A stretch of DNA of 64,000 nucleotides from Paenibacillus lacisoli. GTDB taxonomy: Bacteria > Bacillota > Bacilli > Paenibacillales > Paenibacillaceae. Below, piece after piece: positions 24,455 through 33,316 of the stretch (its first letter is position 1; the number at the start of each line of letters is the position of its first letter). The stretch spans positions 48,324-112,323 of the forward strand of contig NZ_JAUQTB010000012.1 in the NCBI RefSeq assembly GCF_030580655.1, written 5' to 3'. Below the pieces are notes generated by a model, which had not been told where the DNA came from, made no database searches, and was given only the letters and a program-made list of their open reading frames with translations. A program made the translations under genes and the position numbers.

Positions 24455-25633
24455 ATGAACACAGCTGAACTGAAGCAGAAATTTATAGACAAATACGGAG
24501 ACAGCTCCGCAGAGGTACGTGTATTCCATGCTCCGGGACGCGTGAATCTGATTGGTGAACATATTGATTACAATGGAGGTTATGTGCTTCCGGCTGCACT
24601 GGAATTCGGCACGACGCTGATCATCCGTGAACGTGATGACGATCAAATCCGCCTGGCTTCCACGAATATGCCTTATGAAGGCCAGACCTCGATCCGCGAT
24701 TTCGGGCAGAACAAGACAGAAGAATGGGTGGATTATCCGATTGGCGTATTGACAGAATTGCAAAAGATCGGCGTGGTTCCGACCAAGGGTTACGATCTGC
24801 TGTTCCACGGCGAGATTCCGAACGGCTCCGGCCTCTCTTCCTCCGCTTCCCTGGAAGTAGTAACCGGCTACGCCTTCCTCTCGCTGGAGAATGGTCCGCT
24901 GGATACAGTTCAGCTTGCCGTCATGTCCCAAAAGGCAGAGAACAATTATGTTGGCGTCAACTGCGGCATTATGGATCAGTTCGCGGTGGCCAACGGCGCA
25001 CAGGATCATGCCATCCTGCTGATGTGCGATACGCTGGAGTACAAGAAAGTTCCTTTCGTAACAGGCAGCTACAAGCTGGTTATCGGCAATACGAACAAAC
25101 GCCGCGGCCTAGTGGACTCCGCCTACAATGAGCGCCGCAGTCAATGCGAAGAGGCGCTGTCGATCCTGAAGCAGCAGCGTCCGGAATTAAACTATCTGGC
25201 ACAGCTTACGCCAGAGCAGTTTGAGGGACTGCAGGGATCCATTCAAGACGAGACGGTCCGCCGCCGCGCGAAGCATGTGGTGGAAGAGAATGCGCGTGTA
25301 CTCGCTTCGGTCGACGCGCTCAGCAGCAACGATCTTGTCCAGTTCGGCCAATTGATGAATCAGTCACATGATTCGCTGCGTGATCTCTATGAAGTCAGCT
25401 GCCTTGAGCTGGATGTCATGGTGGAGGAAGCCCGCCAGATTACAGGTACACTAGGTGCGCGTATGACGGGAGCCGGCTTCGGCGGATGTACCGTATCTCT
25501 GGTTCATGAAGACTCAGTAGACCAGTTCCTGAAGCAGGTGGGTACGAACTACAAAGAACGTACCGGTCTGGAAGCTGCTTTCTATGTATGTAATGTAGGA
25601 GATGGAGTTAAAGAACTGAAGGGGGACAACTAA
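24455..25633 (+). CDS. galK: Galactokinase
   Basis: GalK phosphorylates alpha-D-galactose to galactose-1-phosphate, the entry step of the Leloir pathway. The 392-residue protein contains the galactokinase signature GRVNLIGEHIDYNGGYVLP, the GHMP ATP loop EIPNGSGLSSSASLE and the C-terminal GARMTGAGFGGCTVSLV. The catalytic aspartate is in VNCGIMDQFAVANG. ATG 24455 is chosen because GAGGTGA lies eight bases upstream; an in-frame ATG four codons earlier overlaps that site. First gene of galK-galE-galT. Confidence 0.96.
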   Translation: MNTAELKQKFIDKYGDSSAEVRVFHAPGRVNLIGEHIDYNGGYVLPAALEFGTTLIIRERDDDQIRLASTNMPYEGQTSIRDFGQNKTEEWVDYPIGVLTELQKIGVVPTKGYDLLFHGEIPNGSGLSSSASLEVVTGYAFLSLENGPLDTVQLAVMSQKAENNYVGVNCGIMDQFAVANGAQDHAILLMCDTLEYKKVPFVTGSYKLVIGNTNKRRGLVDSAYNERRSQCEEALSILKQQRPELNYLAQLTPEQFEGLQGSIQDETVRRRAKHVVEENARVLASVDALSSNDLVQFGQLMNQSHDSLRDLYEVSCLELDVMVEEARQITGTLGARMTGAGFGGCTVSLVHEDSVDQFLKQVGTNYKERTGLEAAFYVCNVGDGVKELKGDN

Positions 25634-25634
25634 C

Positions 25635-26621
25635 ATGGCAATTCTCGTAACCGGCGGAGCAGGGTATATTGGATCACATACGGTAGCAGCACTGCTTGAG
25701 AAAGGTGAAGAGGTTGTTGTCATCGACAACCTGCAGACCGGCCATCGGGAGGCACTCCTTGGCGGCAAACTGTATGAAGGTGATCTGCGTGACAAGGAAT
25801 TGCTGGCAAAGCTGTTCGCCGAGAACAGCATCGATGCGGTCATCCATTTTGCAGCTAACTCCCTGGTTGGTGAGAGCATGCAGAATCCGGGCAAATATTA
25901 TGACAATAACGTATTCGGAACCCTGTGTCTGCTCGAAGCCATGAAGGATGCGGGTGTCAGCAAAATTGTCTTCTCCTCTACCGCCGCTACTTACGGTGAG
26001 CCGGAGAAAACGCCAATCGTGGAGACCGACCGCACCGAACCAACCAATGTCTACGGCGAAACCAAGCTGATGATGGAACGCATGATGTCCTGGTTTGACC
26101 GAGTTATCGGTATCAAATACGTGGCACTCCGCTACTTCAACGCAGCGGGCTCCCATCACAGCGGCAAGATCGGTGAAGACCACCGTCCGGAGAGCCACCT
26201 GATTCCGCTGGTGCTTCAGACGGCGCTGCAGCAGCGCTCTCACATCGCTGTCTTTGGCGAAGATTACCCGACACCGGATGGCAGCTGCATCCGTGATTAC
26301 ATTCATGTCAGCGATTTGGCTGATGCCCACCTGCGCGCCGTTGACTACTTGCGCCGTGGTGAAGACAGCAATGTATTTAATCTCGGAATCGGACTCGGTT
26401 TTTCCGTGAAGGAAGTCATTGAGACGGCACGCCAGGTAACCGGCCGCGAAATTCCGGTCGTTGTTGAACCGCGCCGTGCGGGCGACCCGGCCATTCTGGT
26501 TGCATCGTCGGATAAAGCGCGCTCGGTCCTGGGCTGGGAACCGAAGCGCACCAAGCTAGAAGATATTATCCAGGATGCCTGGAGCTGGCACAGCTCGCAT
26601 CCGAACGGATACGGAGAATAA
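25635..26621 (+). CDS. galE: UDP-glucose 4-epimerase
   Basis: GalE interconverts UDP-galactose and UDP-glucose with tightly bound NAD. The 328-residue protein has the Rossmann loop VTGGAGYIGSHT at the N-terminus, the catalytic serine/threonine segment FSSTAATYGEPEKTP, and the YxxxK pair in NVYGETKLMME. The later substrate block DYPTPDGSCIRDYIHVSDLA is intact. It starts one base after the galK stop, with the ribosome-binding site (GAAGGGGG) inside galK, so translation is probably coupled. Confidence 0.96.
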   Translation: MAILVTGGAGYIGSHTVAALLEKGEEVVVIDNLQTGHREALLGGKLYEGDLRDKELLAKLFAENSIDAVIHFAANSLVGESMQNPGKYYDNNVFGTLCLLEAMKDAGVSKIVFSSTAATYGEPEKTPIVETDRTEPTNVYGETKLMMERMMSWFDRVIGIKYVALRYFNAAGSHHSGKIGEDHRPESHLIPLVLQTALQQRSHIAVFGEDYPTPDGSCIRDYIHVSDLADAHLRAVDYLRRGEDSNVFNLGIGLGFSVKEVIETARQVTGREIPVVVEPRRAGDPAILVASSDKARSVLGWEPKRTKLEDIIQDAWSWHSSHPNGYGE

Positions 26622-26646
26622 GCGGGAGAACAGCGAGGAGAGATTA

Positions 26647-28251
26647 ATGATGCAGCAGCCTCACACAATAGTTACAGAAGCGGCACATTCACAGGATGAC
26701 GTGCTTCATGCTATAGAACGCCTGGTGCTGTACGCCCTGCAGACCGGGCTGATCGAAGAACCGGACCGGGACTATGCACGCAACCTGCTGCTGGAGCAGT
26801 TCGGGTTCAGCGAACCTTATCTCGGGGAGCCGCTGCCGGCCCCTCAGGATGGACCGCAGCAGCTGCTGGATATGCTGATTGATTACGGCTATGCCATCGG
26901 ACTGATTCCAGACAACTCGGATACTTACCGTGACCTACTGGACGCCAAAATCATGGGCCAACTGATGGCCAGACCGTCTGAAGTAGTGGCTCAATTCCGC
27001 AGAACAGCGGATGAGCAGGGAATTGAAGCGGCTACGAATCACTTTTATAAATTATCAATTGATTCCAACTACATCCGAATGGACCGGATCTCCAAAAATG
27101 TGTATTGGAAACAGGCCAGTGAATACGGCGATATCGAGATGACCATCAATCTGTCGAAGCCGGAGAAGAACCCGGCTGAGATTGCAGCAGCCAAGCTTCT
27201 GCCGCCGCCGGTCTATCCGAAATGCCAGCTGTGCCGGGAGAATGTCGGTTACGCCGGACGCATCAATCACCCGGCCCGTCAGAACCTGCGGATTATTCCG
27301 CTGGAGCTGAACGACGAGCCGTGGTTCCTGCAGTACTCGCCATATGTTTACTATAACGAGCACTGTATTGTATTCCATCATGATCACGTACCGATGAAGC
27401 TGACGAAGCAGACGCTTGCCCGTCTGCTCGCTTTCACCGAATCATTCCCTCATTACTTCATCGGTTCTAATGCAGATCTGCCCATCGTAGGCGGCTCAAT
27501 TCTGACGCATGACCATTTCCAGGGTGGACGGCATACCTTCCCGATTCAAAATGCCCCTGCAGAGGCTGTATTCGGGCATGCCCAGCATGCTTCGGTCACA
27601 GCGAGTATTGTGAAATGGCCGATGACGGTCATCCGTCTGGCTTCGCATGATCGCAGAGAGCTGCTCGAGGCGGGTAACGACATCTACGAAGCCTGGAAGG
27701 CTTACAGTGATCCTGCGGCCGGTATTGCAGCATTTACGGAGGATAACGGAAATCGGGTTCCGCACAATACAGTGACTCCTATCGTCCGCCGCCGCAGCGA
27801 TGGTGCATTTGAGATGGATTTGGTTCTGCGCAACAACCGGACCAGCGACGAGCATCCGGAAGGCATTTTCCATCCTCACCGTGAAATGCATCATATCAAA
27901 CGCGAGAACATCGGGCTGATTGAAGTGATGGGGCTTGCAATTTTACCCGGACGCCTGAAAGAGGAGTTTGATGCTATTGCAGATACCCTTTCGGGAGATG
28001 AAGTTCTCTATGAGGCTGTTCAGACCCAGCCAGAGCATCCGCTGCGCCAGCATGCAGAATGGATGAAGCAGCTGGCAGCCAAGCACGGGCAGAATCTGGA
28101 GAAAATGAAGGCCGTCGAGCTGATTCAGCATGAGGCCGGGGAGAAATTTGTTGAGATTCTTGAACAGGCCGGTGTGTACAAGCGCGATGAGGCTGGACAG
28201 CAGGCATTCCGCCGTTTCCTCAGCAGTGCGGGTTATACAGAACAAGGATAA
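26647..28251 (+). CDS. galT: UDP-glucose--hexose-1-phosphate uridylyltransferase, class II
   Basis: GalT exchanges UMP between UDP-glucose and galactose-1-phosphate. This is the long Firmicute (class II) form, 534 residues, distinct from the 340-residue E. coli type. The nucleophile region reads ILTHDHFQGGRHTFPIQ, and an earlier CQLCRENVGYAGRINHPARQ block is typical of this class. Two adjacent ATGs (26647, 26650) follow GAGGAGAG; an open frame upstream overlaps galE and has no ribosome-binding site. Third gene of the gal operon, closed by a strong terminator. Confidence 0.95.
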   Translation: MMQQPHTIVTEAAHSQDDVLHAIERLVLYALQTGLIEEPDRDYARNLLLEQFGFSEPYLGEPLPAPQDGPQQLLDMLIDYGYAIGLIPDNSDTYRDLLDAKIMGQLMARPSEVVAQFRRTADEQGIEAATNHFYKLSIDSNYIRMDRISKNVYWKQASEYGDIEMTINLSKPEKNPAEIAAAKLLPPPVYPKCQLCRENVGYAGRINHPARQNLRIIPLELNDEPWFLQYSPYVYYNEHCIVFHHDHVPMKLTKQTLARLLAFTESFPHYFIGSNADLPIVGGSILTHDHFQGGRHTFPIQNAPAEAVFGHAQHASVTASIVKWPMTVIRLASHDRRELLEAGNDIYEAWKAYSDPAAGIAAFTEDNGNRVPHNTVTPIVRRRSDGAFEMDLVLRNNRTSDEHPEGIFHPHREMHHIKRENIGLIEVMGLAILPGRLKEEFDAIADTLSGDEVLYEAVQTQPEHPLRQHAEWMKQLAAKHGQNLEKMKAVELIQHEAGEKFVEILEQAGVYKRDEAGQQAFRRFLSSAGYTEQG

Positions 28252-28289
28252 ATCTGCCTGCGGATAGTTCAATAAGATCTGGTTAAGCT

Positions 28290-28325
28290 ATATCCGCTGC
28301 CCCATGCGGGCAGCGGATATTTTTG
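28290..28325 (+). terminator. Rho-independent terminator of galKET
   Basis: A 13-bp perfect stem (ATATCCGCTGCCC and complement) around CATGC, followed by TTTTTGT. Confidence 0.92.
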
Positions 28326-28345
28326 TGTCAAAAATGGGCTGAGTT

Positions 28346-28371
28346 GTTTCGATGTACACTCTAAAGGGTAT
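28346..28371 (+). promoter_or_regulatory. SigB-like promoter upstream of the alcohol dehydrogenase
   Basis: GTTTCG and GGGTAT are 14 bp apart, against the SigB consensus GTTTAA-N12-15-GGGTAT: a perfect -10 and four of six -35 bases. It needs a SigB-type factor in this organism, which the window cannot show. Confidence 0.35.
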
Positions 28372-28382
28372 AAGCTTACGAT

Positions 28383-28411
28383 TTGTATCTTGCTTAACAG
28401 AGATATATAAT
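28383..28411 (+). promoter_or_regulatory. Probable SigA promoter of the alcohol dehydrogenase
   Basis: TTGTAT and a consensus TATAAT are 17 bp apart, about 90 bp before the start codon. Confidence 0.6.
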
Positions 28412-28505
28412 AGGTGAGCGTCAGCATTCTGCATCGGTTCGACGGATTGCTTCAATCGAACGGTGTATGATATCCAACTTAACTATCAGGAGGCGACTTT
28501 TTGCG

Positions 28506-29669
28506 ATGAGAGCATTTGAATTCTATAATCCTACCCGTCTGATTTTCGGCCGGGGACAACTTGAAGCTTTGAAGCGGGAGGTGCCGAAATACGGTAAACG
28601 TGTCCTGCTCGTATATGGCGGCGGCAGCATTAAGCGCAGCGGTCTTTATGATAAAGTGATTGGCATTCTTCGTGAAATCGGAACTGAAGTTACAGAGCTC
28701 AGCGGTGTTGAGCCGAATCCGCGTCTGTCCACGGTACATAAGGGCGTTGATCTGTGCAAAACAAACCACATCGATCTGATTCTTGCTGTAGGCGGCGGAA
28801 GTGTACTTGACTGTGCCAAAGCGATTGCAGTTGGTGCCAAATATGATGGCGACATGTGGGATTTTGCAGAACGCAAAGCCGTTGCTCAGGATGCACTGCC
28901 CTTGGGAACTATCCTGACTATGGCAGCGACAGGTTCTGAAATGAACAGCGGCTCCGTCATTACCAATGAGAAAACGCAAGAGAAGCTGGGCTGGGGCAGT
29001 GTACATGCATTCCCTGCTTTCTCTATTCTGGATCCGGAGAATACGTACTCTTTGCCAAAAGATCAGACTGTCTACGGTATGGTAGACATGATGTCCCACG
29101 TGCTGGAGCACTATTTCCACCTGGATACCAACACGCCTGTACAGCTGGGCTGGTGTGAGACCGTGCTGCGTACTGTTATCGAAACAGCTCCGCGCCTGAT
29201 TGAGGATCTGGAAAACTACGAGCTCCGTGAGACGATCATGTTCTGCGGAACGATGGCATTGAATGGCATTCTTAACATGGGTCTTGCCGGCGACTGGGCA
29301 ACGCATAACATTGAGCATGCGGTATCCGCAGTATATGATATTCCGCACGGCGGCGGTCTGGCTATTATTTTCCCGAATTGGATGAAGCATAATCTGCAGC
29401 AGGACGTCAGCCGTTTCAAGCGTCTCGCCGTGAATGTGTTCCATATTGATCCGGCAGGCAAGACGGACGAAGAGACTGCACTGGAAGGTATTCAGGCTCT
29501 GCGTGACTTCTGGACATCGATCGGTGCCCCAAGCACGTTGAAGGACTACGACATCGATGCAAGCCAAATTGGTGTAATGGCGGATAAGGCTGTTAAATTC
29601 GGCCCGTTCGGCAATTTTGCCAAACTGCAGCGTGAAGATGTGGTGGCTATCTACGAGGCTTCCCTGTAA
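28506..29669 (+). CDS. yugJ: Iron-containing alcohol dehydrogenase (butanol dehydrogenase, YugJ-like)
   Basis: A 387-residue group III alcohol dehydrogenase that reduces aldehydes such as butyraldehyde with NAD(P)H. Nucleotide-binding [16 protein letters not shown] and metal ligands in [12 protein letters not shown] and [15 protein letters not shown] are in place. The opening [19 protein letters not shown] and the total length match B. subtilis YugJ as I recall it. The start at 28506 lies ten bases after AGGAGG; the frame opens 13 codons earlier without such a site. Monocistronic, with its own promoter(s) and terminator. Real substrate range is unknown. Confidence 0.9.
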   Translation: MRAFEFYNPTRLIFGRGQLEALKREVPKYGKRVLLVYGGGSIKRSGLYDKVIGILREIGTEVTELSGVEPNPRLSTVHKGVDLCKTNHIDLILAVGGGSVLDCAKAIAVGAKYDGDMWDFAERKAVAQDALPLGTILTMAATGSEMNSGSVITNEKTQEKLGWGSVHAFPAFSILDPENTYSLPKDQTVYGMVDMMSHVLEHYFHLDTNTPVQLGWCETVLRTVIETAPRLIEDLENYELRETIMFCGTMALNGILNMGLAGDWATHNIEHAVSAVYDIPHGGGLAIIFPNWMKHNLQQDVSRFKRLAVNVFHIDPAGKTDEETALEGIQALRDFWTSIGAPSTLKDYDIDASQIGVMADKAVKFGPFGNFAKLQREDVVAIYEASL

Positions 29670-29690
29670 TTTATTTTGCTTGTATATTAG

Positions 29691-29729
29691 CAGCAAGTTT
29701 CCCTGTTTGGGGAGGCTTGCTGTTTTTTT
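29691..29729 (+). terminator. Rho-independent terminator after the alcohol dehydrogenase
   Basis: CAGCAAG pairs with CTTGCTG, with an inner CCC/GGG, followed by seven T. Confidence 0.85.
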
Positions 29730-29758
29730 GTAGGTTTATATGACAAAAAGGAAAATAT

Positions 29759-29784
29759 TGAAACTATTTCCGTTTATATACGTA
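29759..29784 (+). promoter_or_regulatory. SigW promoter of yuaF-floT
   Basis: TGAAAC and CGTA are separated by exactly 16 bp, the consensus for the envelope-stress factor SigW. The same promoter type drives yuaF-floT in B. subtilis. It lies 93 bp before the yuaF start. Confidence 0.8.
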
Positions 29785-29876
29785 GTTATTGATATAGGGG
29801 CCACTAGGCGGCAGGATCTACCTTTAGCCGCTGCCCCCTCGAACATGCCGGCCGGCTGGAAAGGGGGAAAGTGTTT

Positions 29877-30392
29877 ATGGAAGCGATTTACTGGTGTTTT
29901 CTGGTTGGAGGGGTCCTGCTCGCTGCAGTCAGTGTCATTGTGGGAGATTTGCTGGGCGGGTTGCTGGACGGTTTTGAACTGCCGGGTGCAGATTTATTTA
30001 AGCCGGTGTCACTTTGCGGAGCTGCGGCGGCTTTTGGCGGTACCGGTGTGCTGCTGGCCAAATATACATCGCTCGCTTCAGCAATGATTCTGGTCTGCTC
30101 TCTGCTTGCAGCAGCTGTAGCTGTACTCATCATCTTCTTCGGTTATATCCGGCCTTCGCGCAACAGTGAGATGTCGATCGGATATTCCATGGCAGAACTT
30201 TCGGGACGCATTGGAGAAGTAACGGTACCGATTCCGGCTGCAGGATACGGAGAAGTCATGGTCAGACTGGGTCCGGGCAATACGATACATACGGCTGTCA
30301 GCTTTGACCGCTGTCTGCTGGCCGCAGGAACAAGGGTTGTCGTCGTAGAGCTGCAGGACGGGGTGCTGAGCGTATCCAAGCTGGAAACGTAA
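29877..30392 (+). CDS. yuaF: NfeD-like membrane protein, flotillin partner
   Basis: A 171-residue protein with three or four hydrophobic helices in the first 100 residues (for example CFLVGGVLLAAVSVIVG and MILVCSLLAAAVAVLIIFF), then a soluble C-terminal OB-like domain of beta strands starting at GRIGEVTVPIPAAGYGEV. This is the layout of NfeD/YuaF proteins that sit beside flotillins and modulate membrane microdomains. AAAGGGGG precedes ATG 29877; a GTG two codons earlier is possible. It is followed 64 bp later by floT, as in B. subtilis (YuaF is about 174 residues there), and both lie behind a SigW promoter. Confidence 0.88.
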   Translation: MEAIYWCFLVGGVLLAAVSVIVGDLLGGLLDGFELPGADLFKPVSLCGAAAAFGGTGVLLAKYTSLASAMILVCSLLAAAVAVLIIFFGYIRPSRNSEMSIGYSMAELSGRIGEVTVPIPAAGYGEVMVRLGPGNTIHTAVSFDRCLLAAGTRVVVVELQDGVLSVSKLET

Positions 30393-30456
30393 GGGTTGGT
30401 TAAGGCAGCCGGGTTAGCTGAACGTATCAAGTATCTATTTGTAAGGGGGAACTTCA

Positions 30457-32010
30457 ATGGATCTGAATTGGGATGTACTGCTTATTCCTGTGATCGTTGT
30501 TGCTGTTATCGTTGTACTGGGGATCGCTTTCTGGGCTCGTTACAAAACGGTGGGCCCGGATGAAGCGATGATCGTGACCGGTTCTTTTCTGGGGAATAAG
30601 AATATTTCGGAGGATGAATCCGGACGGAAAATAAAAATAGTTCGCGGCGGCGGTGCATTTATACTGCCGGTATTCCAGCAGTCTGAATTTATCTCGCTGC
30701 TGTCGCACAAGCTGGATGTTTCCACACCTGAGGTTTATACGGAGCAGGGTGTGCCGGTCATCGCCGACGGCGTAGCCATCATCAAGGTTGGAAGCTCGAT
30801 TGAAGATGTCGCTACAGCGGCAGAGCAGTTCATCGGCAAGCCGATCGAATCGCTCAAAGGGGAAGCGCAGGAAGTGCTGGAAGGCCATCTTCGTGCCATC
30901 CTGGGTTCAATGACCGTAGAGGAAGTATACCGGAATCGTGACCGTTTCGCCCAGGAGGTACAAGGAGTAGCGGCACGTGACCTCAAAAAAATGGGTCTGC
31001 AGATTGTATCTTTTACCATTAAAGATGTTCGGGATAAGCACGGGTACCTGGATGCACTGGGTAAGCCGCGAATCGCTGCCGTTAAACGGGATGCCGATAT
31101 TGCTGAAGCGGAAGCGATGCGGGATGCTCGGATTCAGAAGGCAAACGCCGAAGAACAAGGCCAAAAAGCCGAGCTGCTGCGTGATACGAACATCGCTGAA
31201 GCAGCCAAAGCCAAAGAACTCAAAATAGCCTCCTTTAAGAAGGAACAGGATACCGCCAAGGCGGAAGCCGATCAGGCTTACCATATTCAGGAGGCACGTG
31301 CGAAGCAGACGATGGTGGAAGAGCAGATGAAGGTAGAGCTCGTCCGCAAGGAACGGGAGATCGACCTGCAGGAAAAAGAAATTACAGTACGCGAGAAGCA
31401 GTATGATGCTGAAGTGAAGAAGAAAGCGGAGGCTGACCGTTATGCGGTGGAGCAGGCAGCCGAGGCAGACAAGGCGCGTAAGATGAGAGAAGCGGATGCC
31501 GTTCAGTATTCTATCGAAACCCAGGCAAAAGCGACTGCCGAGCAGCGCAGGCTCGAGGGCCAGGCGATTGCGGATGCAGAACGTGCCAAAGGTACGGCCG
31601 ATGCAGAGGTTATTCGTCTGCGCGGTCTGGCTGAAGCGGAAGCCAAAGAAAAGCTGGCGGAAGCCTTCCAGAAATTCGGCGAAGCGGCCGTACTCGATAT
31701 TATCGTGAAAATGCTGCCTGAGCTGGCTGGGAAAATTGCGGAACCTATTTCGTCGATTGATAAGCTGACGGTGGTGGACACTGGCAAAGGCGAAGGTGCT
31801 GCGCGAGTGAGCAACTATGTGACCGAGCTGATGTCAACGGCCCCCGAAATGCTGAAAAGCGTCTCGGGTATTGATGTGGAGCAGTTGATTAAAGGTTTGA
31901 CCAAGGGCCGCGACAGCCAGGAGGCAGTTCCTGCGATGAACCTGCAGTCCGGAATCAAGGAATATGCGGGAATGGAAACTGCGGTGGGCCGAGACCCTGA
32001 ACTGAAATAA
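30457..32010 (+). CDS. floT: Flotillin (SPFH-domain membrane scaffold)
   Basis: A 517-residue flotillin. Residues 5-25 (VLLIPVIVVAVIVVLGIAFW) form the membrane segment, followed by the SPFH/PHB domain (about 35-200) and a long coiled coil rich in Ala, Glu and Lys (about 210-410) with repeated EA pairs typical of flotillin. The C-terminal part (430-517) is flexible. Flotillins gather into foci in fluid or functional membrane microdomains and help organise signalling and secretion proteins. AAGGGGGAAC precedes the ATG. B. subtilis has yuaI after floT; here a strong terminator follows directly. Confidence 0.94.
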   Translation: MDLNWDVLLIPVIVVAVIVVLGIAFWARYKTVGPDEAMIVTGSFLGNKNISEDESGRKIKIVRGGGAFILPVFQQSEFISLLSHKLDVSTPEVYTEQGVPVIADGVAIIKVGSSIEDVATAAEQFIGKPIESLKGEAQEVLEGHLRAILGSMTVEEVYRNRDRFAQEVQGVAARDLKKMGLQIVSFTIKDVRDKHGYLDALGKPRIAAVKRDADIAEAEAMRDARIQKANAEEQGQKAELLRDTNIAEAAKAKELKIASFKKEQDTAKAEADQAYHIQEARAKQTMVEEQMKVELVRKEREIDLQEKEITVREKQYDAEVKKKAEADRYAVEQAAEADKARKMREADAVQYSIETQAKATAEQRRLEGQAIADAERAKGTADAEVIRLRGLAEAEAKEKLAEAFQKFGEAAVLDIIVKMLPELAGKIAEPISSIDKLTVVDTGKGEGAARVSNYVTELMSTAPEMLKSVSGIDVEQLIKGLTKGRDSQEAVPAMNLQSGIKEYAGMETAVGRDPELK

Positions 32011-32029
32011 AGCTTGCTGAAGAGCATGA

Positions 32030-32066
32030 AGATAAAAAACGCCGGTTTATCCGGCGTTTTTTATCT
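32030..32066 (+). terminator. Rho-independent terminator of yuaF-floT
   Basis: A 16-bp perfect stem (AGATAAAAAACGCCGG and complement) around TTTAT; the right arm carries the T run. Confidence 0.92.
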
Positions 32067-32109
32067 GTTTAAACAGCGTGAACCGGCTGGATGTAAGGGC
32101 TTTTTTCTA

Positions 32110-32138
32110 TTGACCACAGGCAGATAATTTGTTAACGT
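32110..32138 (+). promoter_or_regulatory. glcT: Possible SigA promoter of glcT
   Basis: TTGACC and TAACGT with a 17-bp spacer, 53 bp before the GTG start. Confidence 0.45.
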
Positions 32139-32190
32139 AAGCGAGTATTCCTAATGCCAGCTGAAGGGCTCAATAAAAAGAGGTGCAAGC

Positions 32191-33054
32191 GTGAGCAGCG
32201 TACATGTATCGAAGATACTTAATAATAATGTCATTATCGCCAACCACCCTGACAATGGTGAGGTTGTTGTCATTGGGAAGGGGATCGGCTTTAACCGCAG
32301 AACGAATGACCTCATCCCGCTGCAATCGGTGGAGAAGATGTTTATCCTCCGCAACCAGGAAGAGCAGGAGCAGTACAAACAGCTGCTGCCGCAGGTGGAT
32401 GAAAAGCTGATTGAAGTCATCGGTGAAGTGATTCATTATATCCAGCAGCATGTTGATATTCCGCTGAATGAGCATATTCATATTGCGCTGACAGATCACG
32501 TCTCCTTTGCTTTGAAGCGCAAAGAACAGGGGATCATTATTCATAATCCTTTCCTCTATGAGACCAAGGAGATTTATCCGGAAGAATACCGGATGGCATC
32601 CTACGCCGTCCAGCTGATCAAGGAGAGGCTCGGGGTCGATCTGGGACAAGATGAAATTGGATTTATTGCACTTCATATTTACAGTGCTATGAGCAATCAG
32701 CATATTTCCAAAGTCCGGGAGCATACACAGCTGATTAATGACCTGATCGATGTCATTGAGAAGGAGATGGAGTATACGATTCCGCAGGAATCTCTGGATT
32801 ACTCCCGCCTCTTAACCCACTTGAGATTCGCCATTGAACGGATCCGGCGCGGAGAGAAAGTGCAGGAGATGCACAAGCTGGATAAGCTGCTGAATCAGGA
32901 GTATCCCGAAATGTATATGCTGGCCTGGAAGTTGACAAAGGTCATGGAGAACCGGCTGCATCAGAAGGTGTATCCTGCAGAAGTAGGGTATCTGACGGTT
33001 CATCTGCAGCGACTGAATCAGCGTAAAGAACAGGAAGAACAAGGGTTTGAATAG
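32191..33054 (+). CDS. glcT: PtsGHI operon antiterminator (BglG/GlcT family)
   Basis: GlcT binds the RAT hairpin in ptsG mRNA and stops a terminator from forming when glucose is present. The 287-residue protein has the RNA-binding CAT domain (about 1-60, VSKILNNNVIIANHPDNGEV and GKGIGFNRR) and two PRD domains with regulatory histidines, for example HIHIALTDHVSFALKR in PRD1 and EVGYLTVHLQRL in PRD2. These sites are phosphorylated by the glucose permease and HPr. The start is GTG 32191 behind AAAAGAGGTG. Its target RAT lies 100 bases downstream, before ptsG, as in B. subtilis. Confidence 0.95.
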   Translation: MSSVHVSKILNNNVIIANHPDNGEVVVIGKGIGFNRRTNDLIPLQSVEKMFILRNQEEQEQYKQLLPQVDEKLIEVIGEVIHYIQQHVDIPLNEHIHIALTDHVSFALKRKEQGIIIHNPFLYETKEIYPEEYRMASYAVQLIKERLGVDLGQDEIGFIALHIYSAMSNQHISKVREHTQLINDLIDVIEKEMEYTIPQESLDYSRLLTHLRFAIERIRRGEKVQEMHKLDKLLNQEYPEMYMLAWKLTKVMENRLHQKVYPAEVGYLTVHLQRLNQRKEQEEQGFE

Positions 33055-33080
33055 AGTTTTTAAAAAATATTTGTAAAGGC

Positions 33081-33109
33081 TTGCATATCCTTTTGAACGG
33101 TGCTACAAT
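33081..33109 (+). promoter_or_regulatory. ptsG: SigA promoter of ptsG
   Basis: TTGCAT and TACAAT with a 17-bp spacer. The implied start near 33116 gives a 200-base leader containing the RAT and terminator. Confidence 0.7.
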
Positions 33110-33151
33110 GATCCTCGTAATCCAACAAAACAACATCAAAACTTAATTTCA

Positions 33152-33180
33152 ACGTGTTACTGATTCGATCAGGCATGAGT
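33152..33180 (+). promoter_or_regulatory. ptsG: RAT (ribonucleic antiterminator) for GlcT
   Basis: The segment begins ACGTGTTACTGATTCGATCA and continues GGCATGAGT, virtually the same as I recall for the B. subtilis ptsG RAT. CTGATTCGATCAG gives the central stem. Its 3' end (AGGCATGAG) is also the 5' arm of the downstream terminator, so the two structures exclude each other. Confidence 0.88.
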
Positions 33181-33268
33181 TGATTAAAGTATGATTGGTG
33201 CTCCACACTTCGGGGTAAGCTATACCCGAAGATTGTACACCGTATACTTTACTCTCTCATGCCTTTTT
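33171..33268 (+). terminator. ptsG: Conditional terminator in the ptsG leader
   Basis: AGGCATGAG pairs with CTCATGCCT 80 bases later, followed by TTTTTTG. Between the arms, TAAAGTAT/ATACTTTA, GGTG/CACC and CTTCGGGGTA/TATACCCGAAG extend it into a long stacked hairpin. GlcT bound to the RAT should prevent pairing of the first arm. Confidence 0.82.
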
Positions 33269-33316
33269 TGCTGTTGTTTTGTGTCAAATAAATTAATGTA
33301 AAGGGAAGTGGCTTGC

